A DNA stretch of 64,000 nucleotides from contig JAQGDQ010000913.1 of the NCBI GenBank assembly GCA_030141605.1, forward strand, positions 16,966-80,965. The letters are read 5' to 3'. A program made the position numbers and the translations under genes. This document shows, piece after piece, positions 9,950-22,052 of this stretch (within the stretch, counting starts at the first letter, position 1; every line of letters starts with the position of its first letter). The stretch comes from Tubiluchus corallicola. Its lineage: Eukaryota; Priapulida; Priapulimorpha; Priapulimorphida; Tubiluchidae. Under the pieces are notes generated by a model, which was not told the DNA's origin, made no database searches, and saw nothing but the letters and a program-made list of their open reading frames with translations.

Positions 9950-11854
9950 ATTTTTTCAATGAGATTAATTTTAAAATGTTGTCGATTTATTTAACGAAAT
10001 TTTAGATAGAAAATGCTTGATTGTACAGTTGCAATTTCAATGTCACAGTTTGTAAAATGTGTTATTAAAGCAATAAAGGTATTTAATACGACCATGACCA
10101 GTTTACGAAGAAAAAAATGCGGACATTTTTGGACCCACGTGTACAATGTGACACCACTGCCAGATGGTAACAAATTATTTTAACTGTTATCCGATAGTGG
10201 ATAAAAATAGCCAAGAGTTTGAGCCAGGCTTTCATGGCGCTCGAGATTTCAATAGGCACAAAACAGTCGCGGTGCAGTCATTTTGATTTGATTTAATTTG
10301 TTTTAATTAAATTTTTATTTCAAAGATTCATAGCATAAAACATTTACATATATACAACAATTACACAGTAAATAGTAAATTCCACCAATGGCAATGGCGT
10401 CTGATGTTCAATGTAAATTTTGCATTACTATGAATTAAATTGCACTGTGTAGAGCTTCAGTAGGCATCAGTACAATGTGATACAGTGTAATCTCATGCAA
10501 ATGCATATGTAGACTAGAACAGTTTTTTAAATCATTTCTTCATACTGAATATAACTGCTTAAATTCTGGTAATTAAGCCAAGCACAGCGAAACAGGGACA
10601 AGGCAGAAACATGTGTCAATGTAATATAATGAAATGTAGTAGGTCATTTGCTTTCATAAAAAAGAAAAATAGACATTTGGCCAAATTCATGTTGCTTTCT
10701 ACTTTGAAGTATCGTAACGTAGTTTAACAATGCCGACTTTGGCTTGCAAGTCACAAATCTTATTTTAAATCCAATAATTATCATATATATACAGCAAATG
10801 GTGGAATGCAAATGTCAAACATTAAGTGGCGTGTTAGCCGAACTTTACTCTTATATAAAACTTTCTCTACTGCCTTTATTTACACAACCACGTAACTTCC
10901 CACTCAACTAGAGCAGACGGATACAACTCGTTGCATTTACGTCAATAACAACCTTTGATACTTAATGGTGGTGCAAAATGTTCTCTAACGTCGTCTAAAG
11001 TGGAATAAGCGTAAAATTTTCTGTTATAATATCAGGAAGAAATTTTGAACGAGTGCCAGGAAAACAACAAAAATGTAAGTATTAAAATTGAAAGTTTGTT
11101 GTACAATTATTTCAGCTAATTATTAGTAGAGCCTCACACATGGAAGCAAGAACACAATTTTAGCCTTTATGTATCTTATGCAGTCCATACGCAAACTTGG
11201 AGTGAAATATTATTCAATGTTATTGGAAAAAACGTAAGCAGTTGATTCTAATAACGCTGACATTGCTTTACTTATTTAGCACATTTAATTCTGACATTAA
11301 GCATCGAATTAATATTTTTGGGCAATTTTGTTTTCATTGCTTTGTGTAATAAGTTAATTTAAAAGTCTAAAAGTATGTAAAGTAAATAGGAGGTATTTAG
11401 GCTACCGCTTAAGGTCTGTACATCTTTTTGAGAAACTTGATGTTTTTTCTCTGGCAGCAAATTTATTAATATGTTGTCTAATTTTCTAATCCAGTGGTAA
11501 AAGTTCCTGTGTTGCAGCTTCAGAGAATAAGTGGAGGGTGAGTTAATTCCAGTAACATGTGTATTTTGGCTTTAGTCTGAGAGTTATTGCTTTATCTATG
11601 TATTAAAAAGGCAATGCTAAACAGCTAAATGCAAAAGTGAAAGCAAAATAATCAGAAATTGACCACTGAGCATGAAAGGATTACATAAATAGTGTCTAGA
11701 ATGTGGCCTTCTAAAGAAAGTAGATCTTATAGACATTTTTAACTTGAATGTGAATGAAAGATTTTTTTTTGTTGTAAATAGAAATTTCCTTTCTACCTAA
11801 ACAATAGTAACATTTTCAGGTAACAATTTTATTTTTTCTGTTTGAATTTTGCAG
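9950..11854 (+). other. Intergenic region and possible 5' UTR exons of the ASB gene
   Basis: No coding sequence was recognised. A donor GTAAGT at 11075 and a short segment between TTGCAG and GTGAGT (about 11519-11538) could be 5' untranslated exons of the following gene, because a good acceptor TTTGAATTTTGCAG ends at 11854 upstream of its ATG. No promoter could be identified. Confidence 0.35.
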
Positions 11855-11972
11855 AAAGTCGCTGCTGTGCCAAAACAAAAGATGCCACACGTACAAAATT
11901 AGACAGCAATCTAAAAAGGATTATGAAAATCTAGTATTTCATACAATAATTAGTTTTTGTTGAACCAAGAGA

Positions 11973-14570
11973 ATGGCATTTAATCGACAACGTGAACAAG
12001 GCAATCATACCTTGCTACACAGTGTTTGTAAGGAAAATGGAGATACTAAACTAGCTGAAGATCTTATTCAAAAAGGTACTGACGTTAATGCACTTGATGA
12101 GCGTGGATACACACCTTTGCATTACGCTTGTGAAAATGTGAATCTGAACTTGGCTTCACTTCTTCTGTCTTACGGTTCATGTGTGAATGCTTGCACCGAA
12201 ATTGCTGCATCTCACCGTGTCAAAATGTCACCACTACATGCTGTCTTTGACTGTCCGAAAAACACAGATGAAGAAAAAGTCCATTCATTAGTGGAATTAT
12301 TGTTAAATAATGGATCTGATGTAAATGCTAATATGGTTTCCCACAGAGCTAACAATGAATCTCTATTACATCTTGCTGCACGTCGATCTTACCAAAGTGT
12401 TTTGAAATTGTTAATCAAAGAAGGTGCTGATATTGATCAGGTTGATGGTTATGGAAGAACTCCTCTTTGTTTAGCCACTTTACTTAAGTCTGAAATGATT
12501 GTGAAGTTATTAATTGATTGTGGTGCGAATGTAAATGAGGTTGATAAACCTGGAGATTCTCCACTGTCTTATGCAGCCTTTTGGTCTAAAGAAGAGATTG
12601 TGAAGTTGTTAATTGACAAGGGCGCCAATGTAAATCAGGTTGATAAATCTGGGGTTTCTCCACTAGGTGACGCAGTCAGGCGATCCAATGAAGAGATTGT
12701 TAAGTTGTTAATTGATAATGGTGCCGATGTAAACCATGTTGATAAACACGGGAATTCTCTACTAGCTTCTGCAATATTCTGGTCCAAAGAAGAAATTGTG
12801 AGCTTGTTAATTGATAGTGGTGCCAATGTAAATTTTGATTCGTTATGTAAGGCCCAAGAGCAATTACACTATTTACTAAAAGATTTCATTGAACGATCTA
12901 AACCTCTGATGAATGAAAACAATGATATTCTGATGTTACAAGCAATAACACAATTGTTCATAAACAATGGTGCGTATGTTAATAATATAGTTGGGTGTGG
13001 AACATCAGTGGAACATGCATTTCTCAATTTTCTTCTTCTAATGACACTGTTGTTAAATGGCCAGAGAAACAAAAATGTGCTTTTTGCGGTTTATGCAGTT
13101 TTGAAGACAATACTAGAACTATTACTACATAACAAATTTGAAGTTGTAGCTGATAAGAGTCACTCTTTTCTTCACCAACTTTGTTATTCACTTGAAACAA
13201 CAGCATCTGTAGTATTTAAGACAGACACCTGTAGGATTCAGGAAAGCACAGAAGCTCTATCACCAACAGAGTTAGCAGTTGATTTCTATTTGGCAATGTT
13301 GGCACAATTAATTATTACACACGCAGATGATGAAAGGCATTCTTCACCATATTTGGTTCTTCAAAGCTCTCTGGAAATAATAGCAAAGTTACTCACCGAT
13401 AAAGGTGTCGATGTATTTGATGAAAGCAAAGAAGACGAATATTTGTTGTATTCAGAAGATGCTCAAAGTTATGAAACAAAAGCAAATAAATTAAAAACTG
13501 AAAATGGTTTCTTTATCACTGCAGGGTTTCACCAAGTTGAACATAAGTCTTTGCATTCAACATTTTGCCTTTCACTTAAGATAATAATGTTGATGCTGTT
13601 TGACAAAGTGGCAGGAGCAAATCTTTGTGATGTGAATGGGAAATCGCTGCAGGATTTTGCAGTCAGTTTTTACTTTAAAGTAAAAAAATTTCTGACTAAC
13701 CAGGATGAAGACCAGAGGGGTAATGTAAAGTGTTTTTTCAGTTCTGAAAGTAAAACACAAGCAAAATTGCCAAGTCAAATAAGAGAAAACAGTGAAAGAA
13801 TCCTAAGTCAGTCATCTCAGCATTCACTAAACGAAAACGGAGTGAGCAGTAAAGAAGAGAAAACAGGCATATTTGCAGCTCTGTTTCTACAAGCCAATCT
13901 TTTAAACTTCTTACTCAATAAAGGGGCGCGTTTTGTTGACGTTTTAACACTGCGCACTGTACACAGTCCAGTTATGAATGTATTAACTCTGCACACTGTA
14001 TACAGTATAGTTTTGAATGCATTAACTAGCAAGAAGAAGTACTTTAGCAGAATACCGCATTGGCAAGACCTGTATGTCATGCTGGAAGTTTTATTTAAAA
14101 ACCAAAGGGGGCTGGATATCAATTTAGTTACCAGTGATGGAAAAAGTGCTTTTGGCATTCTTTTTGAAAAAGTCCTAAACTGTGTTTACGCACCACACAT
14201 GTGTAGTTCAGCGCTGATGCAAACGTACAAGTTGTTCCTGGAGCATGGTTTGCACCTTGATGCTGAAGGACATGATGGAACTAACTATGAGATGCTGAAA
14301 GAACTCATGCAGCGTCTTGGTTCACTTAGCGACGTGACTAAAATCAGGGAAGAAATTATAAATGAAATGGAGAATTCTTTTCTTGCTTGCAAACTCGATT
14401 TGAAATGTTGTTGTGCAAGAATCATAGCTGCCAATAATGTTGATTACAGGAGTCTTCCCTGTAGTTTGAAAAGTTATGTGGGGATACATCAGAAATGTAT
14501 CAATTCAAATTCTGATTCAGATTGGTTTGATATTTTAGATTCATTATGCTTCTCTGCCTGGTTATCTTAA
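11973..14570 (+). CDS. Ankyrin-repeat and SOCS-box (ASB-type) protein, 865 aa
   Basis: An uninterrupted reading frame. Residues about 11-290 hold ankyrin repeats: NHTLLHSVCKENGDTKLAED, GYTPLHYACENVN, MSPLHAVFD (with an insertion), ESLLHLAARRSYQSVL, GRTPLCLATLLKSEM, DSPLSYAAFWSKEE, VSPLGDAVRRSNEE and NSLLASAIFWSKEE, each with an LLIxxGAxVN end. Residues about 300-800 are less regular helical sequence, possibly decayed repeats. Near residues 808-835, LKCCCARII fits the BC-box pattern LxxxCxxxI for Elongin B/C and SLPCSLKSYV fits the Cullin-5 box end of SOCS boxes. ASB proteins recruit substrates to a Cullin-5 ubiquitin ligase; the substrate here is unknown. It is longer than typical vertebrate ASBs (300-650 aa). 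The first ATG follows an acceptor at 11854 and in-frame stops. Confidence 0.85.
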   Translation: MAFNRQREQGNHTLLHSVCKENGDTKLAEDLIQKGTDVNALDERGYTPLHYACENVNLNLASLLLSYGSCVNACTEIAASHRVKMSPLHAVFDCPKNTDEEKVHSLVELLLNNGSDVNANMVSHRANNESLLHLAARRSYQSVLKLLIKEGADIDQVDGYGRTPLCLATLLKSEMIVKLLIDCGANVNEVDKPGDSPLSYAAFWSKEEIVKLLIDKGANVNQVDKSGVSPLGDAVRRSNEEIVKLLIDNGADVNHVDKHGNSLLASAIFWSKEEIVSLLIDSGANVNFDSLCKAQEQLHYLLKDFIERSKPLMNENNDILMLQAITQLFINNGAYVNNIVGCGTSVEHAFLNFLLLMTLLLNGQRNKNVLFAVYAVLKTILELLLHNKFEVVADKSHSFLHQLCYSLETTASVVFKTDTCRIQESTEALSPTELAVDFYLAMLAQLIITHADDERHSSPYLVLQSSLEIIAKLLTDKGVDVFDESKEDEYLLYSEDAQSYETKANKLKTENGFFITAGFHQVEHKSLHSTFCLSLKIIMLMLFDKVAGANLCDVNGKSLQDFAVSFYFKVKKFLTNQDEDQRGNVKCFFSSESKTQAKLPSQIRENSERILSQSSQHSLNENGVSSKEEKTGIFAALFLQANLLNFLLNKGARFVDVLTLRTVHSPVMNVLTLHTVYSIVLNALTSKKKYFSRIPHWQDLYVMLEVLFKNQRGLDINLVTSDGKSAFGILFEKVLNCVYAPHMCSSALMQTYKLFLEHGLHLDAEGHDGTNYEMLKELMQRLGSLSDVTKIREEIINEMENSFLACKLDLKCCCARIIAANNVDYRSLPCSLKSYVGIHQKCINSNSDSDWFDILDSLCFSAWLS
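12496..12840 (+). repeat. 99-bp coding tandem repeat: near-identical ankyrin units
   Basis: Four consecutive 33-codon ankyrin units share long DNA words such as GATTGTGAAGTT, TTAATTGATAATGGTGCC-like and GTTGATAAA, so they duplicated more recently than the other repeats of the same protein. The first unit is the most diverged. Confidence 0.8.
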
Positions 14571-14921
14571 CAAAACAGAGCCGTTATCACTTAAGCAGAC
14601 TTATTGTTAACAGTGATACAAATTGAACGTTAAGTCTAATAGTAACACGAGACACTCCCAGGTGTTTTCTAGCCACCTTAAGCAGTTCAATAGTGCTAAG
14701 GTAGGAAAAGCTAGAATGATTGCATAAAAGCTACTGATAAATAATGTACTGTCATTTATTTATGCATAAGTAACAAGTAATTTATAATTTTATTTGGTGT
14801 GGTGAAAATTTGTAGGTGATTTGTGTAAAATTACCTGTATGTAATTTACATTTGTGAAAATTAATTGATTTTACTGATTTTACTTTAGTAAACAAAAAAT
14901 TCAAAATTTCGGTGCTGTGAA

Positions 14922-14927
14922 AATAAA
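14922..14927 (+). promoter_or_regulatory. Candidate poly(A) signal of the ASB gene
   Basis: AATAAA about 350 bp after the stop codon. A second AATAAA at 15092-15097 is an alternative. Confidence 0.5.
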
Positions 14928-15615
14928 ACTAATATTTCTAAATGTTAAAACTAAAATTACAGTTACTTGCTAAATAGTTTTGAAAGCCATATTTAGCAGA
15001 ATATTGAACTTGAAAAGTTTTTGCTCAAATGTATTGAATTAGACTTCACTAGGTAACTCCAGATGTGTAGATTTGTACCTATATGAGGTAGAATAAAAAA
15101 TTAGAACCTGCCTTAATCACAAAGAATTGAATTAATAAGTGTAATGTTGTAATCTCTAGGTATCTTGTTTGAATCCAAACTGAGCTCTATGTTTTTAACA
15201 ATATCCTTGATTAATGAGTTTTTAATTATATATGCTGTTCAACCCACTTCTAGGCATACTTCTACCGACCTAGTGGCATTATATATAATGTATGCATGTA
15301 TACATTGGTATGAATCTGTACAATGCAATGCAGTGCAACCCTTGATTGCTGTGTGCCCTTCTTACATGTTTGGAAAGTTTGTAGCCTGCACAAATTTGTG
15401 TACAAGTAACTAATCAGAAACTGGTCGCTTGTAAAAATTTTGATGTAAACACTCTTAAGAAAAATTATTTATTTTTATAAGTAAGTCTTTAAAGGCATAT
15501 TTAATATCATATGCTATATAGCTTAGTGAAATTTCATATAATTATACTTTATTTTTATGTATTTTTGCTCATATAATATATTTTACTAGTATGTATATAT
15601 ATATTATAACACGCA

Positions 15616-15619
15616 TATT

Positions 15620-15665
<46 letters not shown>
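15616..15665. repeat. TTA/TA microsatellite
   Basis: An uninterrupted ATT run passing into a TA run. Confidence 0.95.
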
Positions 15666-15669
<4 letters not shown>

Positions 15670-16109
15670 CATATTAAATAAATATATATATATTTCCTGT
15701 AATTCAAAATCGTTTATATTAAGTTATCCTGTAGCAAAAAAGGTAAATAGTAAGTTTATATGCACCTTTATAGCTTAACTGCTTTTCATTTTATTATGTT
15801 TTTAAAGAGGTATTATCAATTCTTAGTATTTACAATTTAATGTTTAAAATAAAAATTAATTTAAATATTTAAACTTAAACAATTTTTTCAATGTTTGCAC
15901 TACTTCATTAAATTTTTATACTATGTTACAGCAATTTTTTCTATAGGCTGTACAACTATAGTATACTATAAAGTCTAATACTAGAATAAGGGCAACAGGA
16001 CTGTATGGTCGTATGTTGTCCTCGTATTTGGCATTCTTTTGTTGATTCTTGATGTTGTTGATTTGATACTAATACTGACCATAGGTGCGAAATAAAATGA
16101 TTCTTAAGA

Positions 16110-16440
16110 TATGATAAGCTAAAATGATTACATAAAAGCTACTGATGAATAATGCACAGTCATTTAGTAACAAATCAGAAGGCAACAGAAATATGTGATT
16201 TTACAATGATTTTATAATTATTATATGTATAAGTTCTTCAACTGCTATAATTTTACTTGGTATTGTGAATATTTATAGGTTTTTGGTGCAGAAATACCTA
16301 GTTTGTAATTTGCCTTTGTGAACAATAATTGATTTTACTGATTTTATTATAATTAGCAGTCTACTATATCAATGAAAAATTAAGAAAACTCAATTTTTTG
16401 TTGTGATATTGAACAAATAAACTAATAATTAAACACACTT
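16110..16440 (+). pseudogene. Degraded duplicate of the ASB 3' UTR
   Basis: It shares ordered words with 14700-14960: GCTAxAATGATTxCATAAAAG, CTACTGATxAATAATG, CAGTCATTTA/GTCATTTA, TAACAA, TGATTTTACTGATTTTA and AATAAACTAATA/AATAAAACTAATA. No ankyrin or SOCS coding sequence accompanies it, so only the tail of a duplicated gene remains, or the UTR carries a repeat. Confidence 0.6.
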
Positions 16441-16671
16441 AGTGTTATTAAACTAATAAATTTAACAAAGTGTTAAACGTTTCATGTGTTGCTAGGGGGT
16501 CCTCACCTAGTTAGTTGCTTGAGCACTTTTCCTGATTGCAATTCTTGTAAAGCTCTATAACAGAATTTGGGTTCAATTCTAAAAGCGGACTTTGTTTGTA
16601 TAAACCGATTTGGAGACTAGGAAATTAATTTTGAAATGTTATATGATAGTAATACCTTTATTAAATGAGAC

Positions 16672-16935
16672 GGTTTCTAAAGATGATGTTGACTCACCTC
16701 AAGGATGCGTCACTCACTAATCAAAAAGCGTATTTTTATTCTTATTGACAAATACAGCAAATGAAAATTTTGTGTATTAGTGGACTTCTGCGCTACAGAT
16801 GCTCTAATTAATTTTTCAAACATTACTCAGTGTCAACTAATCTTGTTTCAAATGACCTGTTGTCAAAATGGTTGCGTATAATAGTCATTGTGGGAGTTTA
16901 AATTTACAGGTCTTGCTGAACCTATATGTTTTCTG
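16672..16935 (-). repeat. Partial copy of the 56.6/59.2-kb dispersed repeat
   Basis: Similar in order to 59238-59480, sharing TCACTCACTAA, TTATTGACAA, GCGCTAC, TTGTTTCAAATGACCTG and GGGAGTTTAAATTTACA. Only about half of the element is present. Confidence 0.65.
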
Positions 16936-19900
16936 CATCGTGTTTGTAAATACAGTATACTTTATAATGTCTAAATGTTCTCAGCATTGCTGTATTCTTA
17001 GCACTGGTAATGATAGCAGTGGACTGTTTTGAACCACTACATGGAAAGTGCGCACCATTGATCGCTGGTAGGTGGGTCGTATTAGCAATGGATAGCCCAT
17101 TGGTCAAGTAGTCACTCGAGCTAACCGACGTCCTGTGTCATCAACCATTTAATCCATGTCACCAATCACGAAACCATTATCTGAGCTGTCATGAACGTGT
17201 CCACTCTGCAAGTTTAGTGTTATGTAATGCGTTAGGTACATTTCTACACGATGGTTAACGTCTTGAACAAGATAACACATTAGACATATGGTTTCTTATA
17301 AAATTACGAATGCTTTAGTCTCTAAAAAGAATTAGCACTGTTAGCTCTGACTAGTTGTGGTACCAATTCATATTTTGCTAGGTGACAAAAACTATAGCTT
17401 GGTCTATGTTAAGTGAACTTATAATTGAAGCATATAGATGGCACCACCTGTTTACTCTTGGCAGTATTTACCTCAAGATGTCTTCTTATTAATAATTATT
17501 AGTAGTAATTAATAATTTACTTTACTAATTAATTAATTAATTACTAAGATTAATTTCTTAATTAATCTTTTGTTTTATCTATTTATTGTGCTCCACTCTA
17601 CCACGTAACAGTATACAGGTTAAGATTTGTCTACATGATTAGGTATCAACCCTAGAGCTAAACAGCTGCCATATCTGATATTTATGAGGAACGTTTCGCT
17701 CAATCTAGTACGTCAACACTAGCACTAACATCACTGTGACAGTTAACAGACTTGTACAAAAAGAAAAGAGTGTCATTGGATGCAATCATGCTAGACATAT
17801 CGAAGGGGTTGTGCATCTGTGGGGCCAGGTAGTGATCCCTGCACTGAACTTTACCATCAACAGCAACTGCCATACTGTCTGCCACCGTAAAATTTGCCAC
17901 GATATTGGACGAATTTCGACTGACTCCATAATAAAAATTAGCAACCTATTCGTAAAATTGGGTGTCCAACAGCGCACAGTTTCATACGCTTGATGCAAAG
18001 TTTATTTCAAAGACTGATTCATCATTTTTGTAGACTTATTACCCTATCCATTTTGGACAAATGACAGCTATTGTTTGACGTCTTAAGTAGATTAAGAGGA
18101 AGGAAAACTCAGCAGCAAAAGATCAAGAGGGAGGAGTCAGCAGCAATAATCAAGCAGGAAAAAACCCAGGCTGGTCTTGGCAGACCTACGCAACTCATAT
18201 CCACCCAGCGAACTTACCTAATTGGCTAGTAAATCTCTATGGGAAGCCCAGCAGGTGTAAGTAATTGAGCAGCCTAGACCAATGCCACAACCTGGATTAA
18301 ACTGGAAATCAGTTCAATAGTAAATAATTTTAAATGCACGTGGCTGTGCATGTTTTAAGAATCGCAAATGGAAATAAGCGACAACAATTAAGGGAAGCCT
18401 TTTCTCATTTTGTTGACAAAAATCGGTTTTTAATTTGTTTAAGGTAAGCAAATGCATTTCACATGAAAATCCATTGTGTGGGCAGTAGAAATCTGCAAAA
18501 ATTATCAAATTTAACGTTATCACTTTTTTTTCGTGAAGCTCACGATTTTTTGATTTTATTTTTATTAATTATTAGTTTGTAATTATTATCAATAGTCATA
18601 TTATTACATTCTTTTGTTAAAACAATAAAAATCCCACACAAGAAATTTTAGCTATAAAATAAGTTTATTTCTTTGTATACAGTCTAAACTTTCATCCTTG
18701 GACATGCATAACATTTACCTTCATGGAATTGCTGGCACCCTTTCACTTCATGGAAAATTTTACCAGGGCAGTTGGTTTTTACAGATCATATTGTAAGCAT
18801 GTGACTTGACAGAGAGAAAACACAGTATGGTATCATTACTGATTCATAAAATAAAGTTTATGAGATATAAAACGAAATTCACATGTATCTACTTGATTTT
18901 TCATTGTCTTTCAGTTTTCGGTTTTGAAGTTACTGTTACACATGCTTTACAGTTTATGGTAATGTTCATGTTGATGTTCTTGTCATGTTGCAGAAGCTTA
19001 AGAAACATAAATACTATTCCGTTAGCAGCATGTTTATGTATATGCTCGCTCAGTGGATAATAATTTCTCATAAATTTATTCTTACTCATGATAACCCGGT
19101 AAAGAGAGAAAGAAAGAGTGTGCACGCACCCTCGTGTGTGTGCGTGTGTGCTTGTGCGTGTGTATCAGAGAAAGAGGGGAAGTGAGAGAAAGAGCGAGGG
19201 ATACAGAAAAAAGGAATAGAAAAGAAAGAGTACGAGACAATAGAAAGGCTTTTATATATTAGAAAACATTGATGAATTTGTTCATTTACATTTCAGAGTG
19301 ATTGCGAAGCAAGCCCGTACTGGAACTGGCTAATAAAGCTGCTTGGTGGTTATTAGCTGCACCACTTGGAGCTAATCCATACGAAAATTCTAACTAAATA
19401 TATGAAACTTTTGTTATAATTATGAATCATCAACTAATGTTAACCAAGTGTTAATAAAGAGTGCAAAATAAAACAAAAGGTTAACTTAATTTTCCCTAGA
19501 TAGTTATTTTATGGTGGATGCATAAAAGTTGTATGCATTTATTTTGTTATTTGAAGATGCAGGTGTAAAGAGTTACAGACATTTGGTGTTTGTGACTTTC
19601 TAAGTAATAAAAATTATACGTAACATTATTGCGTAACTGAAGATTCAGTTGTATCTCGTTTTACCAGTTTGATGGATGTAACTTTGTAGATAACAGTAGT
19701 TACATATATGTGGTGAGTGATCCTACAGATCAACTAAGATGTTTTTTGTCTATAAATAATAATTTTATGCGCAGCAGGTAAAACATAAAACCAAATGTGT
19801 TTAACCAGAGTGTGTTTTTCCGAACCTGTAAAAAACAATCGAACACTTTTTGTTAACTTTCCCCAAAGTATTACTGATTTTTGGATTTCCCTGAATACGA

Positions 19901-21277
19901 CACCAATGCACCGACACTTATTTAAATAATCTTCAAACCGATACCAATTAACCGACTCATTAATAATTGTTTAAATCAGCTATAAGTGCGAACTAATGAT
20001 ACTTGTGTTCACAATTGGACAATTTAAATTGCCAAAATTTTCCTACACAGACTTAGTAGAATTTTTGGCGTTAAGTTGTCTTCTGGTCCTTTTTTCCTTG
20101 GAATTTTGGAATTGGAACTAGAACTCCTTTCCTTAACTTGTTTTGGAAAATTCCCCGTTTTTGCAACATCATTAAAGTTTCAACAAGTCGGCAATTCTTG
20201 TATTACTAACAAGGCACATATTTAATTTATTCAACTAACAAATCATCAATGCCTGGACGTTGCCATTCCTTAAAGAACGTTTCTTCTTTGTTAAATGGAA
20301 GTTCGTATCTGCAGGCTCCAGGTGAGGCAGAGTTTTCGAGTTAGCAATATTGAAAGATTTTTCAAAGAATTCTGTATTTAATGTTTTCTTTTTCAAAATC
20401 TAATTCCACCTTTTGAGGTATCAACGTTTATAGTAATGTATTGTAGATTTCCATCCACTTCCATTCCTGAAGATATTTTTGGTTGAAGTTGTTGAACATC
20501 TTTATTTATCTTAGCTATCCAAGTTGCTTTATGTTTGATATAGACAAAATAAGTCATTTGTGTGCACCAAACAAAATTAAAAATATAATTAATTATTATC
20601 AAATTAACAACTGCAGATGAAGGCCTGCACAGGATAGGCTTAAGCATCGAACATTCAAACTCAAACGAGTTTTCCTAGTTGGAAATCACAGACTAAAATA
20701 ATAGATGCAGCACGTCAAATAAATGCAGCTTCGTCACTAAAACTTTTGTAACATCATGCTATCAGAACATTTAGTTGTGATTTCAGTGCACAATTTTCAA
20801 TGTTCTATTGCAGATTAAAACCGAATAATACATAGTTGCAGTCCTTCTTGTGTGACCGAATTTTCTTGCTTGTTCGGAAATCTTGAGAATGGAAATTTGT
20901 TTTGATTGGAGTTTGAAAGTCATAGATTCGATTTGTTTCAAATTCGGTTTCTGGAAGAGGATGTTTGGTCTTGCTGATCATTGCACAGCATAGTTGCTAA
21001 CTTCTTATGATGCGTGTTAGTAAAATGCACCTGTGAGTTTCAAATTGTTTCCATGTACCTTAGTATTATTAACTTCACAAAATATTTTGTTATCACATTC
21101 CATTACAAGGTGTTTCATAAATCATTCGATAATTGAGTTTTGAATTTTTTTTCGAAAAAAATTTGCTCCTTTGACTTTTCAGTAGACTTAAGAGTTATGA
21201 AGCCATTAATTTTGTCATGCTACCAAGACCTCCGTGCATGCACAAAAACACCCAGATATGTATGTGCACATCATGCA

Positions 21278-22001
21278 TGATCCATTTCATCAAGAATGAC
21301 CAAGAATGTTCAAACACTCCAATCCAGACATCAAGGCCAGACATTAGTGTGTGCATTAGATGTTTATTCTGCTAAAAATATATAAATGTAAATAAATAAA
21401 TTGTTGCATATTTTGTGAAAATGACTTTAAATTAGTACATTTGCAAAGACTTTAATATAAAATTCCAGCTTAATTTTAGTTAATACAATTATTAATGCTG
21501 TGATTACTTAAATAAATTAACTGCCTAATTCACGTTCAGACTGCGGATTAATGAAAAATATAAATAAGTTAATAAACTGCTTCAATATGAGTACCACACA
21601 AATAAATCACATAAAGTAACATTACACAGTAATAAACTGCCATTACAATGCAACACATTTCATATACACAGTTAATTCCAGTTGCTAATCAAAACTGCAA
21701 AAATTGTTTAATTAAACAAAAGTAACTCACATCCTTGCCCAAACATTAGAGCACCATTAGAGAACTGTAACAGCAAATTGACAATAAACACCAATTGCAA
21801 CTGAAAAATGCAGGAAACAATCTAATTAACTCAATAAGACACAAGTTCCACGAATTACATGTGACCAGCCACAACATATCATGGCAAAGTGTCTGCAGCA
21901 TTTCACAAAGCCAGGTGCCTAAAGTCACTAAAATGAAATCATCTGACAGGTAAGTTAAGGCAACTGCCTGTTGTCTTGAGAGGGCAGCACTGTCCAACAC
22001 A
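21278..22001 (-). repeat. 3' LTR of the BEL/Pao element
   Basis: Similar to 24137-24759 from TCCATTTCATCAAGAATGAC through CAGAGGGCAGCACTGT (plus-strand reading, one or two mismatches). On the minus strand it begins TGTGTTGGACAGTGC and ends near GGATCA, consistent with TG...CA termini. It is about 100 bp longer than the other LTR. Confidence 0.8.
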
Positions 22002-22052
22002 TTACCCCCCCCCCCCACAAAATACTCCAACAAAAGTAGTTTATCTTAAAAC

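Larger units (their letters stand above)
14571..21277. other. A/T-rich intergenic region without a recognisable gene
   Basis: It contains the ASB 3' UTR, a TTA/TA microsatellite at 15616-15665, a degraded copy of the ASB 3' UTR at 16110-16440, a partial dispersed repeat at 16672-16935, and a GA/GT-rich tract at 19105-19200. A minus-strand frame at 17700-17900 (66 codons, two Cys) has protein-like composition but no recognisable family. At 19298 an acceptor-like ATTTCAG is followed by a short frame, a stop and an AATAAA at about 19453, which could be an isolated terminal exon; support is weak. Confidence 0.4.

Noticed and set aside
16490-16600. tRNA-like sequence with GGGTTCAATTCT resembling a T-loop
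   Set aside because: No matching acceptor stem or D and anticodon arms could be paired.
19298-19460. Isolated terminal exon with acceptor, short frame, stop and AATAAA
   Set aside because: Only about 20 codons with no recognisable similarity and no partner exon; kept only as a remark.
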